Of a stretch of DNA of 64,000 nucleotides, positions 46,680 through 55,967 are shown piece by piece (position 1 is the first letter of the stretch; every line of letters begins with the position of its first letter). Location of the stretch: positions 310,001 through 374,000 of the forward strand of contig NZ_SEON01000004.1 in NCBI RefSeq assembly GCF_004152845.1. The letters are read 5' to 3'. Made by a program: the position numbers and the translations under genes. This DNA is from Sphingobium fuliginis (GTDB lineage Bacteria; Pseudomonadota; Alphaproteobacteria; Sphingomonadales; Sphingomonadaceae). A model generated the notes under the pieces. That model was not told where the DNA came from and made no database searches. It saw only the letters and a program-made list of their open reading frames with translations.

Positions 46680-49600
46680 TTGCTCAGCCGCTTTTTCATC
46701 GAACGGCCGATCTTCGCCTGGGTCATCGCCATCGGCATCATGATGGCAGGCCTGGGCGCGATGCTGACTCTGCCGATCGCCCAATATCCGGACATCGCCC
46801 CACCGTCGGTCAACATCAGCGCCAACTATCCCGGCGCGGCGGCCGAAACCGTGGAGACCAGCGTCACCCAGGTCATCGAGCAACAGCTCACCGGCATCGA
46901 CGGTCTCATGTACTTCTCCTCCTCGTCCACGGCCAATGGACAGGCGCGGATCACCGTTACCTTCAAGAAGGGCACCGATCCCGACACCGCGCAGGTGCAG
47001 GTGCAGAACAAGGTGCAGCAGGCGCTGAGCCGGCTGCCCAATGCCGTGCAGCAGCAGGGCCTGACCGTCACCAAGTCCCAGACCGATTTCCTGATGGTCG
47101 TCGGCCTTTACGACAGGACCGACACGGCGTCGCAGGCCGACATCGCGGACTATCTGGTCAATAATTTCCAGGACGCCATCGCCCGCGTCGACGGCGTCGG
47201 TTCATCCCAGATCTTCGGATCGCAATATGCGATGCGCATCTGGCTGGACCCCTACCGGCTGGCCACCGTCAAGCTGATGCCGTCGGACGTGCAAAGCGCC
47301 ATCGCGGCCCAGAATGTCGAGGTGTCGGCGGGCCAAATCGGCGCCGACCCCGCGCCGGAGGGGCAGCAGCTCAATGCCACCGTCACCGCTCGCGCGCGCC
47401 TGCAGACGCCCGAGCAGTTCCGCAACATCATCGTCAAGACGCAGAGCGACGGATCGGTCGTCCACCTGTCGGACGTGGCGCGGGTCGAACTGGGCAATGA
47501 AAGCTACACCTCCTCCGCGCGCCTCAGCGGTCATCCCGCCTCCGGCATGGCGTTGCAGCTCGCGCCGGGCGCCGACGCGCTCAAGACCGCCGAACTGGTC
47601 AAGGCGAAGGTGCGGGAACTGTCGACCAACCTGCCGCATGGCTACACCGTCACCTATCCACGCGACACCACGCCCTTCATCAAGCTGTCGGTGGAGGAAG
47701 TGGTCCAGACGCTGATCGAGGCGGTCGCTCTGGTGGTGGTGGTGATGTTCATCTTCCTGCAAAGCTGGCGCGCGACACTGGTGCCCGCCATCGCCGTTCC
47801 GGTGGTGCTGCTCGGCACATTCGGCGTGCTGGCGCTGTTCGGCTATTCGATCAACACGCTGACGCTGTTCGGCATGGTGCTGGCCATCGGCCTGCTGGTC
47901 GACGACGCCATCGTCGTGGTCGAGAATGTCGAACGCATCATGGAAGAGGAAGGACTTTCCCCGCGGCAGGCCACCATCAAGTCGATGGAGGAGATCGGCA
48001 GCGCCCTGATCGGCATCGCGCTGGTCCTGTCCGCCGTGCTGCTGCCCATGGCCTTTTTCGGCGGGTCGACGGGCGTCATCTACCGGCAATTCTCGATCAC
48101 CATCGTCTCCTCCATGCTGCTTTCGGTGGTCGTTGCGCTGATCCTTTCGCCCGCCCTCTGCGCGACGATCCTGAAGCCGGTTTCGCATGAGAAACGCGAC
48201 CGGGGATGGACCGGCAAGTTCAATCGCTGGTTCGGCCGCGTCACCCATGGCTATATGGCGCGGCTGAATGGCTTCATCGGCCGGCGGACCGTCTTCTGGA
48301 TCGGCTATGCGGTGATGCTCGGCCTGCTCTGGCTGCTGTTCGTCCGCCTGCCCACCAGCTTCCTGCCGGTGGAGGACCAGGGCCAGGTGATGGTTCAGGT
48401 CACATTGCCCGCCGGCGCCAAATCCTCCCGCACCAGCGCCGCGATCGACCAGATCCAGAATTATTTCGTCAATGACGAGAAGGACAATGTCGACTTCATC
48501 TTCGTGACCCAGGGCTTCAGCTTCGCCGGGCAGGGTGAGAATACCGCCCAGGGCTTCGTCAGCCTCGTGCCGTGGGACAAGCGCAAGGGAGCCGCCAACA
48601 GCGCTACCATGATCGCGAACCGCGCCACGAAGCAACTCGCCGCGATCCGCGATGCCAAGGCGCTGGCGATGACTCCGCCCTCCATTCGCGGGCTGGGCCA
48701 GTCCAACGGCTTTACCTTCGAACTGCTGAACACCGGCGGCCTCAGCCGCGAACGCTTCCTCGAACTGCGCAACCAGCTCATGAAGGCGGCGACCGGCAGC
48801 CCGAAACTGGCGGGCGTGCGCGCCGCCACGCTGGAGGACACGCCGCAGCTCAAGGTCGACATCGACTCCGAGAAACTCGCGGTACTCGGCCTCACCCAGA
48901 GCAGCGTCGACAATGTGCTGAGCGCCGCCTGGGGCAGCACCTATATCAACGATTTCGTCGACCGCGGCAGGGTGAAGCGCGTCTATATGCAGGCCGACGC
49001 GCCCTTCCGCGCCCTGCCGACCGATCTCGACAATTGGCAGGTGCGCTCCGCCACGACGGGGGAAATGGTGCCCTTCTCCGCCTTCGCCACCACCCACTGG
49101 ACGATGGGGCCGACCACCGTTTCGCGCTATAACGGCCAGTCTTCCTATGAAATCCAGGGGCAGGCCGCGCCCGGTTCCAGTTCGGGCGAGGCGATGGACG
49201 AGATGGTGAAGCTGCAAAAACAGCTTCCCCCCGGCACCGGCTATGCCTGGAGTGGCCTATCCTATCAGGAGCAGCTTTCCGGCGGGCAGGCGCCGCTGCT
49301 CTACGGCCTGTCGGTGCTGGTCGTGTTCCTCTGCCTCGCCGCGCTCTACGAAAGCTGGTCGATCCCGCTCGCCGTGCTGCTGGTGATCCCGCTCGGCCTG
49401 ATCGGCGCGGTGCTGGCGGTGACGCTGCGCGGGCTGGAGAACAACATCTATTTCCAGGTCGGCCTGCTCACCACCATGGGCCTCGCCGCCAAGAACGCGA
49501 TCCTGATCGTTGAATTCGCGGAACTCGCCTATCTGCAGGGCAAGGACGCCATGTCCGCCGCGCTGGAGGCCGCGCGCCTGCGCTTCCGCCCGATCCTGAT

Positions 49601-49823
49601 GACGTCGCTGGCCTTCATCGCGGGCGTCATTCCGCTCGCCATCGCGAGCGGCGCGGGCGCGCAGAGCCGCGTCGCCATCGGCACGGCGGTGATCGGGGGC
49701 ATGCTGACCGCGACCGTGCTCGCCATCTTCTACGTCCCCCTCTTCTTCCTGACGATCATGCGCATCTTCAACCGCAAGAATCCGCCCTCCCCCGCCGCCA
49801 ACGCCACGGAGGTTCCGGCATGA
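46680..49823 (+). CDS. AcrB-type RND multidrug efflux transporter (HAE1 family)
   Basis: A 1047-residue protein. The start is a TTG at 46680, giving MLSRFFIERPIFAWVIAIGI, the exact N-terminus expected of the HAE1 group. Further blocks are LPIAQYPDIAPPSVNI, the TM4 double acidic VDDAIVVVENVERIM with Asp-Asp for proton relay, GFSFAGQGENTAQGF and LAAKNAILIVEFAE. Likely substrates are amphiphilic drugs and detergents; drug range cannot be read from sequence. It starts 12 bases after the adaptor stop. Confidence 0.94.
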   Translation: MLSRFFIERPIFAWVIAIGIMMAGLGAMLTLPIAQYPDIAPPSVNISANYPGAAAETVETSVTQVIEQQLTGIDGLMYFSSSSTANGQARITVTFKKGTDPDTAQVQVQNKVQQALSRLPNAVQQQGLTVTKSQTDFLMVVGLYDRTDTASQADIADYLVNNFQDAIARVDGVGSSQIFGSQYAMRIWLDPYRLATVKLMPSDVQSAIAAQNVEVSAGQIGADPAPEGQQLNATVTARARLQTPEQFRNIIVKTQSDGSVVHLSDVARVELGNESYTSSARLSGHPASGMALQLAPGADALKTAELVKAKVRELSTNLPHGYTVTYPRDTTPFIKLSVEEVVQTLIEAVALVVVVMFIFLQSWRATLVPAIAVPVVLLGTFGVLALFGYSINTLTLFGMVLAIGLLVDDAIVVVENVERIMEEEGLSPRQATIKSMEEIGSALIGIALVLSAVLLPMAFFGGSTGVIYRQFSITIVSSMLLSVVVALILSPALCATILKPVSHEKRDRGWTGKFNRWFGRVTHGYMARLNGFIGRRTVFWIGYAVMLGLLWLLFVRLPTSFLPVEDQGQVMVQVTLPAGAKSSRTSAAIDQIQNYFVNDEKDNVDFIFVTQGFSFAGQGENTAQGFVSLVPWDKRKGAANSATMIANRATKQLAAIRDAKALAMTPPSIRGLGQSNGFTFELLNTGGLSRERFLELRNQLMKAATGSPKLAGVRAATLEDTPQLKVDIDSEKLAVLGLTQSSVDNVLSAAWGSTYINDFVDRGRVKRVYMQADAPFRALPTDLDNWQVRSATTGEMVPFSAFATTHWTMGPTTVSRYNGQSSYEIQGQAAPGSSSGEAMDEMVKLQKQLPPGTGYAWSGLSYQEQLSGGQAPLLYGLSVLVVFLCLAALYESWSIPLAVLLVIPLGLIGAVLAVTLRGLENNIYFQVGLLTTMGLAAKNAILIVEFAELAYLQGKDAMSAALEAARLRFRPILMTSLAFIAGVIPLAIASGAGAQSRVAIGTAVIGGMLTATVLAIFYVPLFFLTIMRIFNRKNPPSPAANATEVPA

Positions 49824-51196
49824 GGCGCGCCTTCCTCATCCTGACCTGGGGGGCGGCCCTGTCGGCCTGCAACATGGCGCCGACCTATGTGCGGCCTACG
49901 CCCCCGGTGCCCGCCGGCTTCCCCGGCGGCCCAGCCTATGCGCCCGCGGCCGCGACGGAAAGGCCCGGCCTGCCCTGGACCGCACTGGTCGGCGATCCCA
50001 GCCTCAGGACGGTGATCGGGCGTGCGCTGGACAATAATCGCGACCTGCGCGCCGCGCTCGCCAATGTGGAGGCGGCCCGGGCGCTCTACCGGGTGCAGCG
50101 CGCCGAACGGCTGCCCGCCGTCACCGGCGAGGCGGCAGCCAGCTTTTCCCGGCGGAACGACGCGCGCCAGGACAGTTACAGCGCCGACATCGGTTTCAGC
50201 GCGTTCGAGATCGACCTGTTCGGCCGGGTGAAGAACCTGACCCGATCGGCGCTGGAATCCTATCTGGCGACCGAGGAAGGGGCGCGGGCGACCCGCATCG
50301 CCCTGATCGCGGAAACGGCCACGGCCTATGCGACCTTGGCCGCCGATCAGGAATATCTGGACCTTTCCCGGCAGACATTGGCGAGCGCCGAACGGACGCT
50401 TGCCCTCACCCGGTCGCTGAACGGCGCGGGGCTGATCGGCAAGCTGGACGTCCATCAGGCCGAAACCACGGTCGAACAGGCGCGCAGCGACATTGCCGCG
50501 AACGTCACCCAGGTGGCGCAGGACCGGAACGCGCTGGACCTGCTGGCCGGCGCGCCGGTCGAGGATGCGCTGTTGCCCCGGTCGTTGCAGCAACTGACCA
50601 GCAGCATTGCGAAGGTGCCGGCGGGCCTTTCCTCCGACGTGCTGCTCCAGCGGCCGGACGTGCTGCAGGCCGAACATCAGCTGAAGGCCGCCAATGCCGA
50701 CATCGGCGCGGCGCGCGCTGCGATGTTCCCGAGGATCAGCCTGACCGCGGCCATCGGCGTCGCCAGTTCGGCGCTGTCGTCGCTTTTCACGGGCGACGGC
50801 TTCGCCTGGTCGGCGGCGCCGTCCGTCGGCATGCCGATCTTCGGGGGCGCGGCTCGCGGCAATCTCGAATATAGCAAGGCGCAGCGCGACCTCAGCTTGG
50901 CCCAATATGAAAAGGCGATCCAGACCGCCTTTCAGGAAGTATCCGACGCACTGGCGCGCGAAGGCACGATTGACGAGCAGCAGGCCGCCCAGCAGCGTCT
51001 GGTCCTCGCCAGCCAGCGCAGCTACAGGCTGGCCGAGGAACGCTATCGCGCGGGCATCGACCCATTCCTCAACAGCCTGACCAGCCAGCGAAGCCTCTAC
51101 AATGCGCAGCAAAGCGCGATCGCGACGAACCTGGCGCTGATCAGGAACCGCATCCTTCTCTACCGGGTCATCGGGGCCGATTTCCGGGAAGGATGA
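49820..51196 (+). CDS. RND efflux outer-membrane factor (OprM/NodT lipoprotein)
   Basis: A 458-residue protein with lipobox LSAC (AALSACNMAPTYVRP) and two TolC repeats: RALDNNRDLRAALANVEAARA, LLQRPDVLQAEHQLKAANADIGAAR and YDAGIDPF-like end RYRAGIDPFLNSLTSQRSLY. It overlaps the pump stop (ATGA). It completes the tripartite pump. Confidence 0.93.
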   Translation: MRRAFLILTWGAALSACNMAPTYVRPTPPVPAGFPGGPAYAPAAATERPGLPWTALVGDPSLRTVIGRALDNNRDLRAALANVEAARALYRVQRAERLPAVTGEAAASFSRRNDARQDSYSADIGFSAFEIDLFGRVKNLTRSALESYLATEEGARATRIALIAETATAYATLAADQEYLDLSRQTLASAERTLALTRSLNGAGLIGKLDVHQAETTVEQARSDIAANVTQVAQDRNALDLLAGAPVEDALLPRSLQQLTSSIAKVPAGLSSDVLLQRPDVLQAEHQLKAANADIGAARAAMFPRISLTAAIGVASSALSSLFTGDGFAWSAAPSVGMPIFGGAARGNLEYSKAQRDLSLAQYEKAIQTAFQEVSDALAREGTIDEQQAAQQRLVLASQRSYRLAEERYRAGIDPFLNSLTSQRSLYNAQQSAIATNLALIRNRILLYRVIGADFREG

Positions 51197-51219
51197 TCGC
51201 CATGGCTGGCCGAATCTGC

Positions 51220-51273
51220 GCCGCCTGAACTGGCCCCCAAAGGTCAGGCGGCCGGCCACATCCAGCCTGACCT
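51220..51273. terminator. Overlapping alternative hairpins between convergent operons
   Basis: GCCGCCTGA (51220-51228) can pair with TCAGGCGGC (51244-51252), and AGGTCAGGC (51241-51249) with GCCTGACCT (51265-51273). The two helices share bases and are mutually exclusive. They lie between the efflux operon and the convergent cobU. A bidirectional terminator or attenuator is likely, but no T-tract is present. Confidence 0.5.
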
Positions 51274-51785
51274 TAGCCCTTCAACCGCAGCGGCAAGCCG
51301 GCGGCCATCAATATGACGTCCTCGCACAGGGCCGCCATCTGCTGGTTCAGCCAGCCCGCCTCGTCCCGGAACCGCCGGGCCAGGGCATTGTCCGGCACGA
51401 TGCCGAGGCCCACTTCATTGCTCACCAGCACGACAGGAACCGGACAGGCCATCATCGCCTCCGCCAGCGCCGCCCGGGCGCTGGCCAAATCCTCTTCGGC
51501 AAGCATCAGATTGGTCAGCCACAGCGTCAGGCAATCGACCAGGACGGCATCTGCCCGGCGCGCTGCTTGGGACAGGGCGGCGGGCAGGTCCATGGGCGCG
51601 TCGATGGTCAGCCAGCGGCTTCCACGCTCACCCTTGTGGCGCGCTATCCGCTCCTCCATCTCCGCGTCGAAGGCCTGCGCGGTCGCGATATAGGCCAGGT
51701 TCCCGTTCCCGACAGCCTCGCAGCGTTGCTGCGCATAGCGGCTCTTGCCGGACCGGCATCCGCCCAGCACCAGCATTCTCGTCAT
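51273..51785 (-). CDS. cobU: CobU/CobP, adenosylcobinamide kinase/guanylyltransferase
   Basis: A 170-residue bifunctional enzyme. MLVLGGCRSGKSRYA has the Walker A at about residues 8-15. The His in RIARHKGERGSRW is the guanylated residue of the family. VLVDCLTLWLTNLM and VVLVSNEVGLGIVP follow. The ATG at 51785 overlaps the CbiB stop. Last gene of the riboswitch 3 operon. Confidence 0.95.
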   Translation of the reverse strand: MTRMLVLGGCRSGKSRYAQQRCEAVGNGNLAYIATAQAFDAEMEERIARHKGERGSRWLTIDAPMDLPAALSQAARRADAVLVDCLTLWLTNLMLAEEDLASARAALAEAMMACPVPVVLVSNEVGLGIVPDNALARRFRDEAGWLNQQMAALCEDVILMAAGLPLRLKG

Positions 51786-52717
51786 CCGACATTCTCCCAA
51801 ATGGCGGCCAGGACCCACAGCAGCAGGCAGGCGCGCAAATAGATCCGGAGCGCGGCCCGCATCGCGCGGACGTCCGCTTCCCCACCCGCGCCGATCCATG
51901 GCTTGTCGTGCAGCACGCCGTCATAGTGGATCGGTCCCGCCAGCCGGATGCCGAGCGCGCCGGCCATCGCCGCCTCCGGCCATCCCGCATTGGGCGAGGC
52001 ATGCTTCCGGCGATCCCGCCGCAACACGGCCCATCCGCCGCCGCCCGCAACGCACAGGATCAAGCCGGAGAGCCGCGCCGGCACCCAGTTCAACAGATCG
52101 TCGAAGCGGGCCGCCGCCCAGCCGAAGTCGGTATAGGGCGCTTCCTTGTGCCCGATCATGCTGTCGGCTGTGTTGACGGCCTTATAGGCCCATATTCCCG
52201 GCAGACCGAGCAGCAGCAGCCAGAACAGCGGCGCCACGACGCCATCGCAGAAGCTTTCGGCCAGACTTTCTATGCCGGCCCGTGCAACGCCCGCCTCATC
52301 CAGTGCGGCCGTGTCGCGGCCCACGATCCGGGCCACCGCCTGCCGCGCGGCATCCAGATCCCCGCGCGCCAGAGCGCGAACCACCGGCGCCACATGGACA
52401 TAGAGGCTGTTCTGCGCCAGCGCCGGCCATGCGGCGAGCGCCAGCCATGGCCAGGCCATGGCCCCGCCCCAGCGGCGGATCGCCCATTCCAAAGCCAGAC
52501 CGGCGCCCCCGCCCACGGCCAGCAACAGCAACAACAGGGCGAGTCCCGTCCAGCGGCGCAGCGGGCCGCTCCACGCCTCCCGGTTCCATCGCCGCTCCGC
52601 CACGCCGATGATCCGGGCGAAACCGCCCACCGGATGGCCGATCCGCGCATGCAGCCAGCCCGGCCAGCCAAGCGCCGCATCCAGCATCAGCGCCGCCAGG
52701 GCCACCGGCTCACCCAT
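51782..52717 (-). CDS. cbiB: CbiB/CobD, adenosylcobinamide-phosphate synthase
   Basis: A 311-residue membrane protein from the ATG at 52717, with a TTG at 52735 as alternative. Family blocks are the N-terminal DAALGWPGWLHARIGHPVGGF, ALAQNSLYVHVAPV, GIESLAESFCDGVVAPLFW and YKAVNTADSMIGHK. It joins the aminopropanol phosphate to adenosylcobyric acid. It overlaps the gene before it by eight bases. Confidence 0.95.
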   Translation of the reverse strand: MGEPVALAALMLDAALGWPGWLHARIGHPVGGFARIIGVAERRWNREAWSGPLRRWTGLALLLLLLAVGGGAGLALEWAIRRWGGAMAWPWLALAAWPALAQNSLYVHVAPVVRALARGDLDAARQAVARIVGRDTAALDEAGVARAGIESLAESFCDGVVAPLFWLLLLGLPGIWAYKAVNTADSMIGHKEAPYTDFGWAAARFDDLLNWVPARLSGLILCVAGGGGWAVLRRDRRKHASPNAGWPEAAMAGALGIRLAGPIHYDGVLHDKPWIGAGGEADVRAMRAALRIYLRACLLLWVLAAIWENVG

Positions 52718-53687
52718 CGGCCAATGCCCGGTCAAGACGGGCGAGAGCCCTCGTATCGGCAGGCAGGCCGATCCGCAGCCAGCGCCGGTCCTCCTCGAAG
52801 GGGCGCGTCAGGATCGAACGCCGCGCCAGCCTGTCGAACAGGGCCCACCCATCTTCCAACTCCACCAGACGGAATAACGGGCATTCGCCCCGCGCCCCCA
52901 ATCCGTGCCGCGCCAGCAAACCATCCAGTTGCGCCGCGTGCTCGCCCAGCGCCGTCACTGTCCCGTCGATCCAGTTCCGGTCGCGATAGGCCGCGCCGCC
53001 GAACGCCACCGCCGCCGCCGAAACCGGCCATTCCCCCAGCATCCGCCGCAGCTGTGCGACGATCTCTCGCGGTCCGAGCAGGAAACCCAGCCTGACACCG
53101 GCCAGCCCGAAGAATTTACCGAAGGACCGCAACAGGATCAGCCGCCGCCCATCCCCCACTTCGCCCGCCAGACTGCATGAAGGCACGGCGTCGGCATAGG
53201 CTTCGTCGACGATCAGCCATCCTCCGCGCTCCTCCAGCCGGGCCAGCCATTGCAGCAGGCGGGCAGGCGGCAGGATGCGCCCGTCGGGATTGTTGGGGTT
53301 GGCGAGCAGCAGGGCGATCGCTTCGCGAGGCGGTTCTTCATCGGCGGACATCGGGGCGCCATGCGCGAAAATCTCCGCATGGGTGCGGTAGCTGGGCACG
53401 AGCCATCGTGCGGGCATGTCCAGCATCCGCCCCACCAGCCGCAATCCCGCCTCGCTGCCGGGTACGGTGCAAAGATGATCGGGATCGACCCCGAAACAGG
53501 CCGCCGCCGCCGCCTCCATCGCCGCCAGATCGTGCGGATCGGGCAAATGCCGCCAGTCGATGGACAGATGATCGGACCCCGGCCAAGCCAGGGGGTTGAT
53601 CCCGGTCGAGAGATCGATCCAGTCCTGCCCGCCATAAGCGCCCCGCGCTTCGGCCAGGCGGCCGCCATGCCAGGTGAAGCCGCTCAT
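52710..53687 (-). CDS. L-threonine-O-3-phosphate decarboxylase (CobC in Pseudomonas denitrificans, CobD in Salmonella)
   Basis: A 325-residue class I/II PLP enzyme, start ATG at 53687, overlapping the cobS stop (ATGA). Family features are LSTGINPLAWPGS, LLANPNNPDGRILP, VDEAYADAVP and the PLP lysine in RSFGKFFGLAGVRLGF. It makes (R)-1-amino-2-propanol phosphate for CbiB. A longer in-frame extension upstream is read over cobS in another frame and is rejected. Confidence 0.94.
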   Translation of the reverse strand: MSGFTWHGGRLAEARGAYGGQDWIDLSTGINPLAWPGSDHLSIDWRHLPDPHDLAAMEAAAAACFGVDPDHLCTVPGSEAGLRLVGRMLDMPARWLVPSYRTHAEIFAHGAPMSADEEPPREAIALLLANPNNPDGRILPPARLLQWLARLEERGGWLIVDEAYADAVPSCSLAGEVGDGRRLILLRSFGKFFGLAGVRLGFLLGPREIVAQLRRMLGEWPVSAAAVAFGGAAYRDRNWIDGTVTALGEHAAQLDGLLARHGLGARGECPLFRLVELEDGWALFDRLARRSILTRPFEEDRRWLRIGLPADTRALARLDRALADG

Positions 53688-54394
53688 CGCGCCACCGCCA
53701 TCGCCAGCAGCAGGGCGCTCTCCAGCAATTCGATGCCGGCGCCATGCCCATCCCCGGAGATGCCGCCGATCCGCGACCGCAGCCAAAGACCCCAAAGCGG
53801 GATCAACGGGATCGCCGCCAAAAGGGCAGGCTCCCGATAACCCAGCGCCAGCCCCAATATCGACCAGAAGATAAACGGCTCGGCCCGCCAGCCGGCCCGG
53901 AAACGGCTGGCCAGTCCTTCGTGGAGCGGCGGCAGCCAGCGCGTCCAGAATAGCGGCCCGATGCGCGCCACCATCGCCACGGCCGCCAGCATCCATGGCG
54001 GAAAGCTTTCCAGCCAGAGCCGCAACAGCACCAGCTTGGCCGCCAGTTGCAGGCCGATGGCGACAACGCCGAAGCTGCCGATATGCGGATCGGCCAGAAC
54101 GGCGGACAGGCGGCTCCGATCGCCATGCGCCGCCCCCGCCGCATCCGCTATGTCGCCCAATCCATCCAGGTGCAGCGCACCGGTCACGGCCACCCAGGCG
54201 ACCAGGCCGAACAGCGCCCCCGCCCAAGGGTCTATGCGCATGCCCAGCCCGGCACCGCCCGCGACCACCAGCCCGACGGCAATGCCCGTTGCGGGCAGCC
54301 AGCGGATGGCGGCGGCGAAATCCCCCTCATCGACATCCTGCGCGGGCAACGGCAGGCGCGTCATCAATTGCAGGGCCAGCACCAGCCGCTTCAT
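53684..54394 (-). CDS. cobS: CobS/CobV, adenosylcobinamide-GDP ribazoletransferase
   Basis: A 236-residue membrane enzyme with several hydrophobic helices. LQLMTRLPLP at the N-terminus, HLDGLGDIADAAG (metal/substrate Asp residues), DPHIGSFGVVAIGLQ and RWLPPLHEGLA are family marks. It joins the nucleotide loop to AdoCbi-GDP. ATGA overlaps at both ends. Confidence 0.95.
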   Translation of the reverse strand: MKRLVLALQLMTRLPLPAQDVDEGDFAAAIRWLPATGIAVGLVVAGGAGLGMRIDPWAGALFGLVAWVAVTGALHLDGLGDIADAAGAAHGDRSRLSAVLADPHIGSFGVVAIGLQLAAKLVLLRLWLESFPPWMLAAVAMVARIGPLFWTRWLPPLHEGLASRFRAGWRAEPFIFWSILGLALGYREPALLAAIPLIPLWGLWLRSRIGGISGDGHGAGIELLESALLLAMAVAR

Positions 54395-54954
54395 GCGGTC
54401 AGGCCCGTAATCTGTCCCGACCGCCCTTCCGGCCAGACCCGCAGGCTCAGCACCGCGCCATAGGGCAGGTCAACCGCCCAGCCCTGCCGCACGTCGAAAC
54501 CGCACAGCACAGCCAACGCCGCCCGTATCGCCCCGGCATGGCAGACCACCAATGCCGGCTCGCCAAGCACGTCCAGCCCGTCCCCGATCCGGGCGCGTAG
54601 GTCGGTCCAGCTTTCGCCCCCAGGCGGCGGAAATCCGTCCGGATCGTCCCAGAAGCGCGCCAGATCCTCCGCAGGCAGGAGCGCGGGGTCCGCACCCTCC
54701 CAATCCCCGAAATTCAGTTCCCGCCAGCGCCGGTCGACGTCAAGTTCAATGCCCCGCTCCGCCGCGATCGCCGCGCCCGGCGCCCGCGCCCTGGCGAGGT
54801 CGGATGTCACCACCCGCGCGAAATCCAGATGCCGCGCCCGCTCGATGCAGAGGGCGATCCCCTCCGCTTCAGGCGGGGCGTCCAGATGGCCGAGCAACCG
54901 TCCGGCAAGCTGCGGTGCGCCATGGCGCATCAGGTGGAGGGGAAAGGCGTTCAT
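54391..54954 (-). CDS. Alpha-ribazole phosphatase-like histidine phosphatase (CobC of Salmonella)
   Basis: A 187-residue phosphoglycerate-mutase-fold protein. The catalytic motif HLMRHGAP is at the N-terminus, TSDLARARAPG and RELNFGDWEG follow, and the second catalytic His is in VVCHAGAIRAAL. It would dephosphorylate alpha-ribazole-5'-phosphate or the cobalamin phosphate. Its place between cobT and cobS supports this over a general phosphatase. Confidence 0.9.
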   Translation of the reverse strand: MNAFPLHLMRHGAPQLAGRLLGHLDAPPEAEGIALCIERARHLDFARVVTSDLARARAPGAAIAAERGIELDVDRRWRELNFGDWEGADPALLPAEDLARFWDDPDGFPPPGGESWTDLRARIGDGLDVLGEPALVVCHAGAIRAALAVLCGFDVRQGWAVDLPYGAVLSLRVWPEGRSGQITGLTA

Positions 54955-55967
54955 AGCGCACCTGCCACCGCCGCTTCGGCAAAGGTCGCCATGCCGCCAT
55001 GCGCTGCCAGAGCGGAACGCACGATCTGCGCCGCGACCGCCGCGCCGCTTCCTTCGCCCAGCCGCATGTCGAGCCGCAGCAACGGCTCCAGCGCCAGAGC
55101 GGCCAGCAGGCGTTCATGCCCCGCTTCCGCCGACATATGGGCGGCCATGCAGTGCCCGACGATCGCCGGATTGTCCTTCGCCAGCGGCGCGACCGCCGCG
55201 CAGCCGATGAACCCGTCCAGCATCACCGGCACGCGCAGCATCCGCGCCGCCAGCACCGCGCCGGCCAGCGCCGCGATCTCTCGCCCGCCCAGCCGGCGCA
55301 ACGTTTCGAAGGCATCGGCGCAACGCGCCCCGTGCAAGGCGAGCGCCCGCGCCACAGCTTCGGCCTTGCGCGCCAGCCCGTCGCCATCCACGCCTGTCCC
55401 GCGTCCCACCCAATGGGCCGCAGCAGCCCCAAAGGCCTGCGCGCAGAGCGCCGCCGCCGGCGTGCTGTTGGCAATGCCCATCTCGCCCAGCAGCAGCAGG
55501 TCCAGTCCCGGTTCCACCGCCACCGCCCCCGCATTGATCGCGCTCAGGCAATCCGCCTCGCTCATGGCCGCCGCGACGCAGATGTCGTCCGTCGGCCTTT
55601 CCAGATCGAGCGCGACGACGGCCAGCTCCGCCCCGCAGGCTTGGGCCAGCGCATTGATCGCCGCGCCGCCATGACGGAAATTCGCCACCATCTGGGCGGT
55701 GACCTCGGCCGGGAAGGCGCTGACCCCGCGCGCGGCCACGCCATGATTGCCGGCGAAGATCGCGGCGCGGATGCGCTCCGCCCGGGGGCGTTCCCGCCCC
55801 TGCCAACCCGCCATGAAAAGCGCGATCTCCTCCAGCCGCCCAAGCGAACCGGCCGGCTTCGTCAGCACCCGCTGCCGCGCCGCCGCGGATTCGGTGGCGC
55901 CTGCATCCGGGGCGGGAAGGTCGGCCAGCGCGGCGGCAAAGGCCGCGCGGTCGTCGAACCGGATCAT
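54951..55967 (-). CDS. cobT: CobT/CobU, nicotinate-nucleotide:dimethylbenzimidazole phosphoribosyltransferase
   Basis: A 338-residue enzyme. Family blocks are TKPAGSLGRLEEIA, FAGNHGVAARGVSAFP, LLLLGEMGIANSTPAAAL and the catalytic Glu region RLGEGSGAA near residue 310. It activates DMB, made by BluB, to alpha-ribazole phosphate. It overlaps its neighbours by four bases. This is not the cobaltochelatase subunit also called CobT. Confidence 0.96.
   Translation of the reverse strand: MIRFDDRAAFAAALADLPAPDAGATESAAARQRVLTKPAGSLGRLEEIALFMAGWQGRERPRAERIRAAIFAGNHGVAARGVSAFPAEVTAQMVANFRHGGAAINALAQACGAELAVVALDLERPTDDICVAAAMSEADCLSAINAGAVAVEPGLDLLLLGEMGIANSTPAAALCAQAFGAAAAHWVGRGTGVDGDGLARKAEAVARALALHGARCADAFETLRRLGGREIAALAGAVLAARMLRVPVMLDGFIGCAAVAPLAKDNPAIVGHCMAAHMSAEAGHERLLAALALEPLLRLDMRLGEGSGAAVAAQIVRSALAAHGGMATFAEAAVAGAL

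Noticed and set aside
53688..54227. N-terminal extension of the threonine-phosphate decarboxylase frame
   Set aside because: It reads through cobS in another frame; the homologous start is the ATG at 53687 that overlaps the cobS stop.
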